Below are positions 20,784 to 30,711 of a stretch of DNA of 64,000 bases, one piece after another. How positions within the stretch are numbered: position 1 is the first letter of the stretch; each line of letters opens with the position of its first letter. Location: positions 1,240,001-1,304,000 of the forward strand of contig NZ_WPCV01000004.1 in assembly GCF_018035235.1 (NCBI RefSeq). Direction: 5' to 3'. Origin of the DNA: Citrobacter sp. On2M (GTDB lineage: Bacteria > Pseudomonadota > Gammaproteobacteria > Enterobacterales > Enterobacteriaceae). The notes beneath the pieces are model-generated. The model made no database searches. It was not told the origin of the DNA and saw only the letters and a list, made by a program, of their open reading frames with translations. Both the position numbers and the translations under genes were made by a program.

Positions 20784-22378
20784 TGGCTGACATTCTGCTG
20801 CTCGATAATATCGACTCTTTTACCTATAACCTGGCAGATCAGTTGCGGACTAACGGTCACAACGTGGTGATTTATCGTAACCATATTCCGGCACAGACGT
20901 TAATTGACCGCTTAGCGACTATGAAAAATCCGGTGCTGATGCTCTCTCCCGGTCCTGGTGCGCCAAGCGAAGCGGGCTGCATGCCGGAGCTGTTAACCCG
21001 CCTGCGCGGCAAGCTGCCAATCATCGGTATTTGTCTGGGGCATCAGGCCATTGTTGAGGCCTATGGTGGATATGTGGGACAGGCCGGGGAAATCCTGCAT
21101 GGTAAAGCGTCCAGCATTGAACACGACGGCCAGGCGATGTTCGCCGGTCTGGCAAATCCGCTACCGGTAGCACGCTATCACTCTCTGGTTGGTAGCAACG
21201 TTCCGGCCGGTTTGACCATCAACGCCCATTTTAACGGCATGGTGATGGCGGTGCGTCACGATACCGATCGCGTGTGCGGCTTCCAGTTCCATCCGGAGTC
21301 CATTCTGACCACCCAGGGTGCGCGTCTGCTGGAGCAAACGCTGGCCTGGGCGCAACAGAAGCTTGAACAGACCAATACGCTGCAACCTATTCTGGAGAAA
21401 CTGTATCAGGCGCAGACGCTGTCTCAGCAGGAAAGCCACCAGCTGTTCTCCGCCGTGGTCCGCGGTGAACTGAAACCCGAACAACTGGCAGCGGCGCTGG
21501 TGAGCATGAAAATTCGTGGCGAGCATCCGCATGAAATTGCCGGTGCGGCAACCGCGCTGCTGGAAAATGCTGCCCCGTTCCCACGACCTGATTATCTGTT
21601 TGCCGATATTGTCGGTACCGGCGGCGACGGCAGCAACAGTATCAATATTTCCACCGCCAGCGCCTTTGTTGCAGCGGCTTGCGGGCTGAAAGTGGCCAAA
21701 CACGGTAACCGCAGTGTCTCCAGCAAATCGGGATCTTCGGATCTGTTAGCGGCATTTGGCATCAATCTGGATATGAACGCCGATAAATCCCGCCAGGCGC
21801 TTGACGATCTCGGCGTGTGTTTCCTGTTTGCACCGAAATACCACACCGGTTTTCGCCATGCCATGCCGGTACGCCAACAGTTGAAAACCCGCACGCTGTT
21901 TAACGTACTCGGCCCGTTGATTAACCCGGCGCATCCGCCGCTGGCGCTGATTGGCGTTTACAGTCCGGAACTGGTGCTGCCGATTGCCGAAACGCTACGC
22001 GTGCTTGGATATCAGCGAGCAGCCGTGGTGCACAGCGGTGGAATGGATGAAGTTTCATTGCATGCGCCGACCATTGTGGCAGAGCTGCATGATGGCGAAA
22101 TTAAGAGCTATCAACTGACGGCGGAAGACTTTGGCCTGACGCCTTACCACCAGGAACAGCTGGCTGGCGGCACGCCGGAAGAAAACCGTGACATTCTTAG
22201 TCGCTTGTTACAAGGTAAAGGTGAAGCCGCTCATGAAGCTGCTGTGGCCGCGAATGTCGCCATGTTAATGCGCTTGCACGGTGAAGAAGATTTAAAAGCC
22301 AATGCGCAAACCGTGATTAATGTACTGCGTAGCGGTGCGGCCTATGACCGTGTCACTGCACTGGCAGCAAGAGGGTAA
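20783..22378 (+). CDS. trpD: TrpGD: anthranilate synthase component II / anthranilate phosphoribosyltransferase
   Basis: 531-residue fused enzyme, as in E. coli. Residues 1 to about 195 form a class I glutamine amidotransferase with catalytic cysteine in GICLGHQA and the His-Glu pair in FQFHPESIL. The rest is the phosphoribosyltransferase, with the glycine loop [14 protein letters not shown] and [13 protein letters not shown]. It supplies ammonia to TrpE and then adds phosphoribose to anthranilate. One-base overlap with trpE. The next gene begins immediately after its stop codon. Confidence 0.98.
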   Translation: MADILLLDNIDSFTYNLADQLRTNGHNVVIYRNHIPAQTLIDRLATMKNPVLMLSPGPGAPSEAGCMPELLTRLRGKLPIIGICLGHQAIVEAYGGYVGQAGEILHGKASSIEHDGQAMFAGLANPLPVARYHSLVGSNVPAGLTINAHFNGMVMAVRHDTDRVCGFQFHPESILTTQGARLLEQTLAWAQQKLEQTNTLQPILEKLYQAQTLSQQESHQLFSAVVRGELKPEQLAAALVSMKIRGEHPHEIAGAATALLENAAPFPRPDYLFADIVGTGGDGSNSINISTASAFVAAACGLKVAKHGNRSVSSKSGSSDLLAAFGINLDMNADKSRQALDDLGVCFLFAPKYHTGFRHAMPVRQQLKTRTLFNVLGPLINPAHPPLALIGVYSPELVLPIAETLRVLGYQRAAVVHSGGMDEVSLHAPTIVAELHDGEIKSYQLTAEDFGLTPYHQEQLAGGTPEENRDILSRLLQGKGEAAHEAAVAANVAMLMRLHGEEDLKANAQTVINVLRSGAAYDRVTALAARG

Positions 22379-23740
22379 ATGATGCAAACCGTTTTAGCGA
22401 AAATTGTCGCAGACAAGGCGATTTGGGTAGAAGCCCGCAAACAGCAACAACCGCTGGCCAGCTTTCAAAATGATGTTCAACCCAGCTCTCGTGATTTCTA
22501 CGATGCGCTGCGAGGTGCGCGCACCGCCTTTATTCTGGAATGCAAAAAAGCATCGCCATCAAAAGGCGTGATCCGTGATGACTTCGATCCGGCACAGATT
22601 GCGGGCGTATATAAACATTATGCTTCCGCGATTTCCGTGCTGACCGATGAGAAATATTTCCAGGGCAGCTTTGATTTCCTGCCTATCGTCAGCCGCATCG
22701 CGCCACAACCTATTCTGTGTAAGGACTTTATTATCGATCCTTACCAGATTTACCTGGCGCGTTTCAACCAGGCGGACGCCTGTCTGCTGATGTTGTCGGT
22801 ACTTGATGATGAGCAATACCGTCAACTTGCCGCCGTCGCCCACAGTCTGAAAATGGGCGTACTGACCGAAGTCAGTAACGAAGAAGAGTTGGAGCGCGCT
22901 ATCGCACTGGGCGCCAAAGTCGTCGGCATCAATAACCGTGATTTACGCGACTTGTCGATTGATCTGAATCGTACCCGCCAGTTGGCGCCGCGCCTGGGCC
23001 ACGGCGTTACCGTCATCAGCGAGTCAGGCATCAATACCTATGGACAGGTGCGCGAACTCAGCCACTTCGCTAACGGTTTTCTGATTGGCTCCGCACTGAT
23101 GTCGCATGATGATCTGCATGCCGCCGTGCGTCGCGTACTGCTCGGCGAGAATAAAGTCTGCGGTTTAACCCGGGCTCAGGATGCCAACGCGGCGTATAAA
23201 TCCGGCGCGATTTATGGCGGACTGATTTTTGTACCCACATCGCCACGCGCGGTCAGCGTTGATCAGGCGCGAGAGGTCATGACCGGCGCGCCGCTGCAAT
23301 ACGTCGGGGTGTTTCGCAACACAGAAATTAGCGACGTGCGTGATACAGCGGCTGCTCTGGGACTCACTGCAGTGCAACTGCATGGTAGTGAAGACCAGGC
23401 CTACGTAGACGCGCTACGCAATGCGCTACCCGCACAGGTACAAATCTGGAAGGCGCTGAGCGTCAGCGAGACGTTGCCAGCCCGTGATTATCAGTATGTC
23501 GATAAATACGTATTCGACAACGGTCAGGGCGGCAGCGGACAACGCTTCGACTGGTCTCTCTTAGGCGGACAATCGCTGGATAACGTATTACTGGCTGGCG
23601 GACTTGGCGCAGATAACTGCGTTGACGCGGCAAAAGCCGGCTGTGCCGGTCTCGATTTCAATTCTGGCGTAGAGTCACAGCCGGGCATCAAGGATGCACG
23701 TCTTTTGGCTTCGGTATTTCAGACGCTGCGCGCATATTAA
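22379..23740 (+). CDS. trpC: TrpCF: indole-3-glycerol-phosphate synthase / phosphoribosylanthranilate isomerase
   Basis: 453-residue bifunctional protein made of two TIM barrels. The N-terminal half is IGP synthase ([44 protein letters not shown]). The C-terminal half is the isomerase ([31 protein letters not shown]). Two consecutive ATG codons open the frame, as in E. coli. It starts directly after the trpD stop codon and ends ten bases ahead of trpB. Confidence 0.98.
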   Translation: MMQTVLAKIVADKAIWVEARKQQQPLASFQNDVQPSSRDFYDALRGARTAFILECKKASPSKGVIRDDFDPAQIAGVYKHYASAISVLTDEKYFQGSFDFLPIVSRIAPQPILCKDFIIDPYQIYLARFNQADACLLMLSVLDDEQYRQLAAVAHSLKMGVLTEVSNEEELERAIALGAKVVGINNRDLRDLSIDLNRTRQLAPRLGHGVTVISESGINTYGQVRELSHFANGFLIGSALMSHDDLHAAVRRVLLGENKVCGLTRAQDANAAYKSGAIYGGLIFVPTSPRAVSVDQAREVMTGAPLQYVGVFRNTEISDVRDTAAALGLTAVQLHGSEDQAYVDALRNALPAQVQIWKALSVSETLPARDYQYVDKYVFDNGQGGSGQRFDWSLLGGQSLDNVLLAGGLGADNCVDAAKAGCAGLDFNSGVESQPGIKDARLLASVFQTLRAY

Positions 23741-23750
23741 GGAAAAGGAC

Positions 23751-24944
23751 ATGACAACATTACTCAATCCGTACTTTGGTGAATTTGGCGGTATGTATGT
23801 GCCACAGATTCTGATGCCTGCCCTGCGCCAACTGGAAGAAGCTTTTGTTAGCGCACAAAAGGATCCTGAATTTCAGGCGCAGTTTACAGACCTGCTAAAA
23901 AACTATGCTGGCCGCCCAACGGCGCTGACCAAATGCCAGAACATTACTCAAGGCACCAACACCACGTTGTACCTTAAACGTGAAGATTTACTGCACGGCG
24001 GCGCGCACAAAACCAACCAGGTTCTGGGTCAGGCGTTGCTGGCGAAGCGTATGGGTAAAACCGAGATCATCGCCGAAACCGGTGCGGGTCAGCACGGCGT
24101 GGCGTCTGCCCTTGCCAGCGCCCTGTTGGGACTGAAATGCCGTATTTATATGGGTGCGAAAGACGTTGAACGTCAGTCGCCTAACGTTTTCCGTATGCGT
24201 CTGATGGGCGCTGAAGTGATCCCGGTTCACAGCGGTTCCGCAACGCTGAAAGATGCCTGTAATGAAGCGCTGCGCGACTGGTCTGGCAGCTACGATACTG
24301 CGCACTATATGCTCGGGACGGCGGCAGGTCCGCACCCCTTCCCGACCATTGTGCGTGAATTCCAACGCATGATCGGTGAAGAAACCAAAGCACAAATCCT
24401 TGAAAAAGAGGGGCGCCTGCCGGATGCCGTTATCGCCTGCGTGGGCGGCGGTTCTAACGCTATCGGTATGTTCGCCGACTTTATTAATGAAACCAGCGTC
24501 GGGCTGATCGGCGTAGAGCCTGGCGGTCACGGGATTGAGTCTGGGGAACATGGCGCGCCGTTGAAACATGGTCGTGTTGGGATTTACTTCGGCATGAAGT
24601 CCCCGATGATGCAAACCGAAGAAGGACAAATTGAAGAGTCTTACTCTATTTCCGCCGGGCTGGACTTCCCATCGGTCGGGCCACAGCATGCGTATCTGAA
24701 CAGCATTGGTCGCGCCGATTATGTTTCGATCACCGACGATGAAGCGCTGGAAGCCTTCAAAACACTGTGTCTGCACGAGGGGATAATTCCGGCACTAGAG
24801 TCCTCTCACGCCCTGGCGCACGCGTTGAAAATGATGCGTGAAACCCCTGAAAAAGAGCAGCTACTGGTGGTTAATCTCTCCGGTCGCGGCGACAAAGACA
24901 TTTTCACCGTACACGATATTCTGAAAGCGCGAGGGGAAATCTGA
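23751..24944 (+). CDS. trpB: Tryptophan synthase beta chain TrpB
   Basis: 397-residue PLP enzyme condensing indole with serine. PLP-binding lysine lies in GGAHKTNQ near residue 87, and the phosphate loop is [12 protein letters not shown]. Start at [14 protein letters not shown], preceded by AAGGAAAAGG. A longer in-frame extension into trpC is not used. The stop codon overlaps trpA (TGATG). Confidence 0.98.
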   Translation: MTTLLNPYFGEFGGMYVPQILMPALRQLEEAFVSAQKDPEFQAQFTDLLKNYAGRPTALTKCQNITQGTNTTLYLKREDLLHGGAHKTNQVLGQALLAKRMGKTEIIAETGAGQHGVASALASALLGLKCRIYMGAKDVERQSPNVFRMRLMGAEVIPVHSGSATLKDACNEALRDWSGSYDTAHYMLGTAAGPHPFPTIVREFQRMIGEETKAQILEKEGRLPDAVIACVGGGSNAIGMFADFINETSVGLIGVEPGGHGIESGEHGAPLKHGRVGIYFGMKSPMMQTEEGQIEESYSISAGLDFPSVGPQHAYLNSIGRADYVSITDDEALEAFKTLCLHEGIIPALESSHALAHALKMMRETPEKEQLLVVNLSGRGDKDIFTVHDILKARGEI

Positions 24945-25750
24945 TGGAACGTTACGAAAACCTGTTTGCACAGCTGAAGGACCGCAAGGAAGGTGCTTTT
25001 GTCCCCTTCGTCACCCTGGGCGATCCGTCTGTTGAACAGTCACTGAAAATCATAGATACGCTGATTGAAGCCGGTGCCGACGCACTTGAGCTCGGCATTC
25101 CATTCTCCGATCCGCTGGCTGATGGTCCAACCATTCAGGAGGCTACACTGCGTGCGTTTGCCGCAGGCGTTACGCCGTCACAATGCTTTGAAATGCTGGC
25201 CCTGATTCGCCAGAAGCACCCGACGATTCCCATTGGCTTGCTGATGTATGCCAACCTGGTGTTTAGCAAGGGCATTGACGAGTTTTACGCTCAGTGTGAA
25301 AAAGTGGGTGTAGATTCTGTATTAGTGGCCGATGTTCCCGTTGAGGAGTCCGCGCCATTCAGAACGGCGGCACTACGTCATAGCATCGCACCCATTTTCA
25401 TTTGCCCACCGAATGCCGATGAAGAGCTACTGCGTCAGATTGCCTCTTATGGCCGAGGTTATACCTACCTGCTTTCACGAGCAGGAGTGACCGGTGCAGA
25501 AAACCGTGCGGCACTACCCCTGCATCATTTAGTCGAAAAACTGAAAGAATATAATGCTCCGCCTTCTTTACAAGGCTTCGGTATTTCTGCGCCTGAACAG
25601 GTAGCCGGTGCAATTGAAGCTGGCGCTGCTGGCGCGATTTCCGGCTCGGCGATTGTGAAAATCATTGAGAAGAATGTTGCGGCACCAGAACAGATGCTGG
25701 CTGAGCTGAAAGCGTTTGTCAGCGCGATGAAAGCCGCTACCCTACAGTAA
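24944..25750 (+). CDS. trpA: Tryptophan synthase alpha chain TrpA
   Basis: 268-residue TIM-barrel lyase that splits indole-3-glycerol phosphate and channels indole to TrpB. Catalytic Glu and Asp are in [16 protein letters not shown] (about residues 47-62); the phosphate site is near GFGIS and [10 protein letters not shown]. One-base overlap with trpB, last gene of the operon. Confidence 0.98.
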   Translation: MERYENLFAQLKDRKEGAFVPFVTLGDPSVEQSLKIIDTLIEAGADALELGIPFSDPLADGPTIQEATLRAFAAGVTPSQCFEMLALIRQKHPTIPIGLLMYANLVFSKGIDEFYAQCEKVGVDSVLVADVPVEESAPFRTAALRHSIAPIFICPPNADEELLRQIASYGRGYTYLLSRAGVTGAENRAALPLHHLVEKLKEYNAPPSLQGFGISAPEQVAGAIEAGAAGAISGSAIVKIIEKNVAAPEQMLAELKAFVSAMKAATLQ

Positions 25751-25757
25751 GTTAATT

Positions 25758-25785
25758 AAACCGCCAGAGGCTTCTGGCGGTTTTA
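25758..25785. terminator. trp operon terminator, shared with convergent gene
   Basis: Stem CCGCCAGA/TCTGGCGG (25761-25768 with 25773-25780), flanked by AAA and TTTT. The right edge overlaps the stop codon of the convergent diguanylate cyclase gene. Confidence 0.9.
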
Positions 25786-27252
25786 CTCCCTGGCCTGCTT
25801 CATTTTGTACATGGCCGTATCCGCATTCTGGATTGCCGCATCCAGATCACCCTTCACCTCTGCAATCCCCCACGACACTGACAAGGGTATAGTATTGCCT
25901 TCCACTACAAATACATGGCTGGTCACCTGTCCACTTATACGCTCCGCAATTGCGACCGCATCACTGGCCTGAGAGCGAAACAGCAGGATCATAAATTCAT
26001 CTCCGCCGGTGCGAATCACAAGATCGTGGCTGGTACGGGTGTTAGACAACATTCTGTTGGCGATAATTTGCAGCGCACGATCCCCTGCTGCGTGCCCCCA
26101 GGTATCATTGACGGCCTTAAACTTATTGCAATCCAGTAACACTACCGAGCAATGTGATAAATCCCGGCGTTTGATAATGTCGAGAATTCGGCGATTAAAA
26201 CAGCTGGTCAGCGTATCAATATAAACTTTCAGGTCGCTTTCATTCAGCCATGATTTTAGCGAGAAAGTAATGATGATGAAAAAGAACGGCGCCAGCAGAA
26301 TAACAATACCGGCTTGCGTATCGCGCGCCATGAAACGGCCTAATGATATCGAATAGTGCAGCGCATATTTTTCTGAAAAATTGCGCACCAAATAGCTGGA
26401 TTGTCCCGCACATTTGCCGGATAAGCAGAGGCTCTCTTTGTTGGTCAGATTCACCAACTCAACGTTCAATCCGGGAAGAATTTGATTATCAAACGCCTCT
26501 GCCAACGCTTCCTTCAGCTCGGGTTTCGAATGATCATAGACCAGATAGGCCACGATTTGATCTGATATCTCTTTACCAGAAAGATCGTAAATATAGCTCA
26601 CCACGCTGTAGGCTTTTTCACCAGTAATTTTATCGGTATAGAAGTTTGTTGAACTTAGGGCTTTATTTTTGACGTTTTTTTGCAACAACCGGGTATAGAA
26701 ATCGACGGGAGGATAGAAAAAATGAGTAATATCCATCGCCATTTCGGAGTCAGAAAAACTAAAATTGCGCGAGTCGGAAGCCATAAACCAGTAAAAATAA
26801 TCTGAATTGCTGGCGATAATGTAACGGTGCGCATCGAAACTGCCTGGATTTAGCTCATTAACCATTCCACGAATGAACTCCGCTGCAGCATACATACACA
26901 GCGCATTATGGCTGGGTTGCTGAGCAATAATCGTCCCTGTTGCAGAATGAACCCGCTTTGGGTCGGCGTTAATTCCCCATTCATCTTTATTTCGTGGAAC
27001 AAACTGTGCCATAACACCACACTGTTCGCCGGTTTTGATGTGGTAGTAACGCTCGCCAATCGCATCGGCAATCAGTTCATTATCGTTAAAAATATCCAAC
27101 ATGTGAGCTTGCAGGCGGCTAACGCCTTCACTGGCGGCCGCCATACGCTGTTCATAAATGATAAACAGAAACAACGAGGTAAAAACCAACGTAATGAGCC
27201 CAGATACCAGCAGAGCCTGCCTGTTTCGGAGCTTATCCTGCACAATCTTCAC
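25783..27252 (-). CDS. Membrane-anchored diguanylate cyclase (GGDEF domain)
   Basis: 489 residues. A membrane helix (about residues 14-34), a roughly 275-residue periplasmic sensor of unknown ligand, a second helix (about 313-331), then a GGDEF domain from about 340. The active loop reads RTGGDEF (416-420) and the metal/substrate segment LDCNKFKAVNDTWGHAAGD is intact, so c-di-GMP synthesis from two GTP is expected. The inhibitory I-site RxxD is replaced by TSHD (407-410), suggesting loss of product inhibition. The periplasmic part contains several cysteines (C78, C119, C276, C281). GTG start after GGGGGGA. The layout resembles E. coli DgcJ/DgcI, but the sensor does not match them. It stands where E. 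coli has yciGFE. Confidence 0.88.
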   Translation of the reverse strand: MKIVQDKLRNRQALLVSGLITLVFTSLFLFIIYEQRMAAASEGVSRLQAHMLDIFNDNELIADAIGERYYHIKTGEQCGVMAQFVPRNKDEWGINADPKRVHSATGTIIAQQPSHNALCMYAAAEFIRGMVNELNPGSFDAHRYIIASNSDYFYWFMASDSRNFSFSDSEMAMDITHFFYPPVDFYTRLLQKNVKNKALSSTNFYTDKITGEKAYSVVSYIYDLSGKEISDQIVAYLVYDHSKPELKEALAEAFDNQILPGLNVELVNLTNKESLCLSGKCAGQSSYLVRNFSEKYALHYSISLGRFMARDTQAGIVILLAPFFFIIITFSLKSWLNESDLKVYIDTLTSCFNRRILDIIKRRDLSHCSVVLLDCNKFKAVNDTWGHAAGDRALQIIANRMLSNTRTSHDLVIRTGGDEFMILLFRSQASDAVAIAERISGQVTSHVFVVEGNTIPLSVSWGIAEVKGDLDAAIQNADTAMYKMKQARE

Positions 27253-27438
27253 GAGTCCCCCCGATAGTTAACAGTATCACCAAACCGGTTACCCGTTTAT
27301 GTTGTTGCATAACAGCGTTGTACTTGGATAAAAATGTTAACTATCCAGAGACTAATGAGTTGAAATAGTAAGCGCACTCGTGCACGAAAGTTACAGGTTT
27401 ATACAATAAAAGAACATTTTTGTTAACATAAATGCAAA
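27253..27438. other. AT-rich gap ahead of the diguanylate cyclase
   Basis: 186 bases between the two leftward genes, with AT-rich sequence likely holding the cyclase promoter. No assignable motif or gene. Confidence 0.4.
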
Positions 27439-27714
27439 CTAATCATCACCTTCAATCGGATACCCTGCACGACGAATGGCCTCACGACAGTCGCTCACGC
27501 CTGCGGCATAGCCCGCCTCAATCTCGCAAACCGGACTGGCGCTGCAGTAAGGCAGCGTGATCGTTACGGCAAGGCTCTTCTCTAGAATTTCAACCTTGTT
27601 CATGTATTTCAATAACTCGCGCGCAGCATACACGGCAAACTCTGCCGTATCATCGTTTATGGATGCTTCCAGAAGGGAAATTTTGTGTTGCAGCTGGTGA
27701 CGGGTCAACCTCAT
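27439..27714 (-). CDS. Hypothetical protein, 91 residues
   Basis: Not recognised. Start chosen at MRLTRHQLQHKIS because AAGGGGA lies six bases ahead of it; the frame is open 15 codons further up, but those would cover that ribosome site. The N-terminal half is helical and charged with heptad-like leucines (HKISLLEASINDD, then RELLKYMNKVEILEK). The second half contains CEIEAGYAAGVSDCREAIRRAGYP, with three cysteines. No membrane helix. It lies 129 bases outside the 34-bp duplication that bounds a prophage scar, and phage or accessory origin is possible but not shown. Confidence 0.6.
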   Translation of the reverse strand: MRLTRHQLQHKISLLEASINDDTAEFAVYAARELLKYMNKVEILEKSLAVTITLPYCSASPVCEIEAGYAAGVSDCREAIRRAGYPIEGDD

Positions 27715-27792
27715 CGTCAATCCCCTTAAAGCCAGTTTGCTTAAAGAGTAGCATCTCATCGAATTGAGGAAAGGCAGGGAGTGAAAACGGAC

Positions 27793-27836
27793 AATAAAAA
27801 AGCTTACCAGGAAGCGATCAGCCTTTCAGCTTTTGA
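27793..27836 (-). terminator. Possible ancestral ompW terminator
   Basis: Read on the minus strand, AAAAGCT and AGCTTTTTT bracket a short loop and end in a T-run, just beyond the first copy of the ompW 3' end. Before the prophage inserted, this would have followed ompW. The inner stem is weak. Confidence 0.35.
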
Positions 27837-27842
27837 ATCACT

Positions 27843-27876
27843 AACTTAGAAACGATAACCCGCAGAGAACATAAAC
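27843..27876. repeat. 34-bp direct repeat of ompW 3' end, copy 1 (probable att site)
   Basis: 33 of 34 bases match 28858-28891. On the minus strand it still encodes the last residues of OmpW (FMFSAGYRF and stop), although no ompW reading frame precedes it. This is the mark of a phage or island that inserted into the 3' end of ompW and restored it with its own copy. Confidence 0.85.
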
Positions 27877-28048
27877 CTCCGCTTTGGGCTGTGAGTTTTT
27901 CGTTTCATTGCAAATGTCTCCCTTGATTAAGGACAGCGTTGCATCTTTATAAGTGGGGAAGCTCTGGGGAAATAATGGGGAGAAACACCGCCCAAATACA
28001 GAATTTGCCAGACATGGTAGCTGCTGTGTGTAGTCGATGATGAAAAAC

Positions 28049-28078
28049 CGGGTGCCTGCTGACATCCACAGACACCCG
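28049..28078 (-). terminator. Terminator-like hairpin in the prophage remnant
   Basis: On the minus strand a 10-bp stem with one mismatch (28069-28078 with 28049-28058) and a 10-base loop is followed by GTTTTT. No recognisable gene precedes it on that strand; a 77-codon frame (27927-28160) that spans it shows no family resemblance. Confidence 0.55.
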
Positions 28079-28258
28079 TAATCACACAGCAGTGCATATT
28101 GGATACGCTATATCCGTAGCGAGTGGGTAGATTTATAGTCATTTCGAAGCCGGTTGTCATTAAATCTTTGTGATTGATATCTAATATTTTTAACTAAAAT
28201 AACAGGTGGGGCTGAGGGCGATTTCGGTATCGCTTGATCCTGAATTCCCCGACAAGCA

Positions 28259-28405
28259 ATGTTCGTGGAACGGGTTTATGACAAAAAGAATTTTGATGGT
28301 CTGCCAGATGCAAAAGATATCATTCTGGGCGAGTTGACTGAGAGGATTCACCGGATCTTCCCCGATGCTGATGTTCGGGTTACACCGCCTTTTAGCATTA
28401 TCTGA
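28259..28405 (+). pseudogene. Truncated DinI/MsgA-like protein gene
   Basis: 48-codon frame starting MFVERVYDKKNFDGLP and continuing ELTERIHRIFPDADVRV. This is the N-terminal half of the DinI/MsgA family (usually about 80 residues), small proteins of phages and enterobacteria that modulate RecA and the SOS response. After DADVRV the frame departs (TPPFSII) and stops, so the C-terminal helix is missing. No good ribosome-binding site is seen. It lies in the prophage scar. Confidence 0.8.
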
Positions 28406-28569
28406 AAGTGCAGGCAGCCCCGTCATACATGGCTGAATTATTGATATTTATCATATATGTTCCCTCCTGCTCATGACATAAAGAATGGGCATCAGGAACA
28501 GTAGTGGTGCTAAGCCTGGTGAAACACGCCTTTCTTGATTGGATCATAATTGCTTTGACTCATATTCGG

Positions 28570-28692
28570 GCTGTGTGTGGCCCATTTTTTTAGTGTTATT
28601 TGTGGAGTTTACCTACCCGTAAATTCCCTGAATAACAATAAAAAGTTGAATAACATGCAAGCATTGGGGCGTCTTATCGCAGCCCCTTTTTT
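28570..28692 (+). terminator. Two terminator-like sequences in the prophage remnant
   Basis: GGGC...GCCC followed by ATTTTTTT (about 28570-28592), and GGGGC...GCCCC (28666-28686) followed by T9. Short stems, but both have strong T-runs on the plus strand. Confidence 0.45.
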
Positions 28693-28702
28693 TTTATAAT
28701 GA

Positions 28703-28864
28703 TTTGCGAAAGGTATCCAGAGTATCTTCAGGGAGCAAGATGTCGACACACAAATTTTGTTGGGCCATAGCAGTAAAGTTATGACCGATCGCTACAACGA
28801 CACGCGTGTAAAAAAATGGAAAAAAAACTGGTCATTTGATGACCAGTTTTGCAGAGGAACTTAA
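28703..28864 (+). pseudogene. Phage integrase, C-terminal remnant
   Basis: A frame without start codon that reads FREQDVDTQILLGHSS then KVMTDRYNDTRVKKW. LLGHSS followed by MTDRY is the conserved end of tyrosine recombinases, with the catalytic tyrosine in DRY. Everything upstream of about 50 residues is lost. The frame ends inside the 34-bp repeat, as integrase genes often do next to their attachment site. Confidence 0.85.
28823..28853. terminator. Terminator after ompW
   Basis: Stem ACTGGTCA/TGACCAGT with a five-base loop. On the minus strand it is followed by eight T residues, so it ends ompW transcription. The sequence is inside the integrase relic, i.e. brought by the prophage. Confidence 0.85.
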
Positions 28865-28891
28865 AAACGATAACCCGCAGAGAACATAAAC
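28858..28891. repeat. 34-bp direct repeat, copy 2, forming the present ompW 3' end
   Basis: Matches 27843-27876 at 33 of 34 positions and encodes the current C-terminus of OmpW. With copy 1 it defines the attachment-site duplication. Confidence 0.85.
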
Positions 28892-29514
28892 ACCCACGGA
28901 TCGAGGCGTACACTGTCGCTATAACGGGCTTGCGGCAGAACAGCACCATTAGATTTGTACTTCGCAGTAGTATCGATATCCATGTACCAGACTGACATAT
29001 TAATCAACCAGTCGCGGTTGATCAGATAATCCATACCAACTTGCCCTGCTGCACCCCAGGAATCTTTCAGGCTCAGATCCGATAAACCGATTTCTTTACC
29101 GTTATTGTTAAAACCTTCATCGAAGAAAGTGGTGTAGTTCACCCCGACACCAACGTAAGGACGCAGTTTGCTGCTGGAATCACCGAAATACCACTGTGCC
29201 ATTAAGGTTGGCGGTAAGTGGTGAACGGTCGCAATATCACCTGTTGCGGCAGTGCCAATCTTATGGCGGAACGGCGTAGCGGCCAGGAGTTCTACACCGA
29301 TATTGTCGGTTGCCATATAGGTAAATGTCAGCCCCAACTGGGTGTTATTGCTGACATTGAAGCCACCCAGACTACCCAGCGTGCCACCTGCGCCTTCCGT
29401 CGGTCTGACGGTGGCAGAACCCGCACGAATAAAGAACTCTCCGGCTTCATGCGCAAATGCGTTACCAGAGAGAAGAGTTGTTAAAGCCAATGCTGCAACT
29501 GTTAATTTTTTCAT
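28861..29514 (-). CDS. ompW: Outer membrane protein OmpW
   Basis: 217-residue eight-stranded beta-barrel. Signal peptide MKKLTVAALALTTLLSGNAFA, then HEAGEFFIRAGSATV; the last residue is the aromatic Phe required for barrel assembly. OmpW forms a narrow hydrophobic channel and is a colicin S4 receptor in E. coli. Start at MKKLTV, preceded by GAGCGG. Two FNR-like sites upstream fit its known induction without oxygen. Its extreme 3' end lies in a prophage attachment repeat. Confidence 0.97.
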   Translation of the reverse strand: MKKLTVAALALTTLLSGNAFAHEAGEFFIRAGSATVRPTEGAGGTLGSLGGFNVSNNTQLGLTFTYMATDNIGVELLAATPFRHKIGTAATGDIATVHHLPPTLMAQWYFGDSSSKLRPYVGVGVNYTTFFDEGFNNNGKEIGLSDLSLKDSWGAAGQVGMDYLINRDWLINMSVWYMDIDTTAKYKSNGAVLPQARYSDSVRLDPWVFMFSAGYRF

Positions 29515-29617
29515 GTCCGCTCCATCGTTATGGTTATAAAAGCGGAACGAATATACCCACATTGGAGTAATAAGTGATCAAACCTGGATCACATTGACTT
29601 TGATAATTTAACATTTA

Positions 29618-29631
29618 TTGATCCAGATTAA
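29618..29631. promoter_or_regulatory. FNR-like site upstream of ompW, proximal
   Basis: TTGATCCAGATTAA matches TTGAT-N4-ATCAA at nine of ten positions. It lies about 110 bases from the ompW ATG, and 45 bases from a second such site. Confidence 0.65.
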
Positions 29632-29662
29632 GTTAGAACTTGCATTCAAAATCCTGGTTAAA

Positions 29663-29676
29663 TTAATTCAGATCAA
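29663..29676. promoter_or_regulatory. FNR-like site upstream of ompW, distal
   Basis: TTAATTCAGATCAA (reverse TTGATCTGAATTAA), nine of ten positions. Its centre is exactly 45 bases from the proximal site, which fits the two FNR sites described for E. coli ompW. Confidence 0.62.
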
Positions 29677-29856
29677 TTTTGATATATTTTCACCTCGCAA
29701 ATACCCCTCGCATTTTTGCCTTTCAGACGATGTTTTTTGGTCGCGATGCGCAAATAACACACAGCGCTCTGGCATGATGCTGAACGGATAGTCGAAAATT
29801 ACCAGGGCTTTACAAAGATATGCTTTTCCATACATCGCGTGATGCTGCCACTGTAG

Positions 29857-30657
<801 letters not shown>

Positions 30658-30711
30658 ACCCTGAACGCATACCGGGCTTGTACCCGGTGCTTTTGATGAC
30701 GGAATCGAAGA

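Larger units (their letters stand above)
27843..28891. mobile_element. Prophage remnant integrated at the 3' end of ompW
   Basis: About 1.05 kb bounded by a 34-bp direct repeat of the ompW 3' end. Inside are a truncated DinI/MsgA-like gene (28259-28405), the C-terminal end of a tyrosine integrase running into the repeat (28703-28864), several terminator-like hairpins and no intact gene. The AT-rich sequence between is otherwise non-coding. The order repeat, relics, integrase end, repeat is what remains after large internal deletion of a prophage. Confidence 0.8.

Noticed and set aside
27927-28160. 77-codon minus-strand frame in the prophage remnant
   Set aside because: It runs through a terminator hairpin, shows no family resemblance and no convincing ribosome site.
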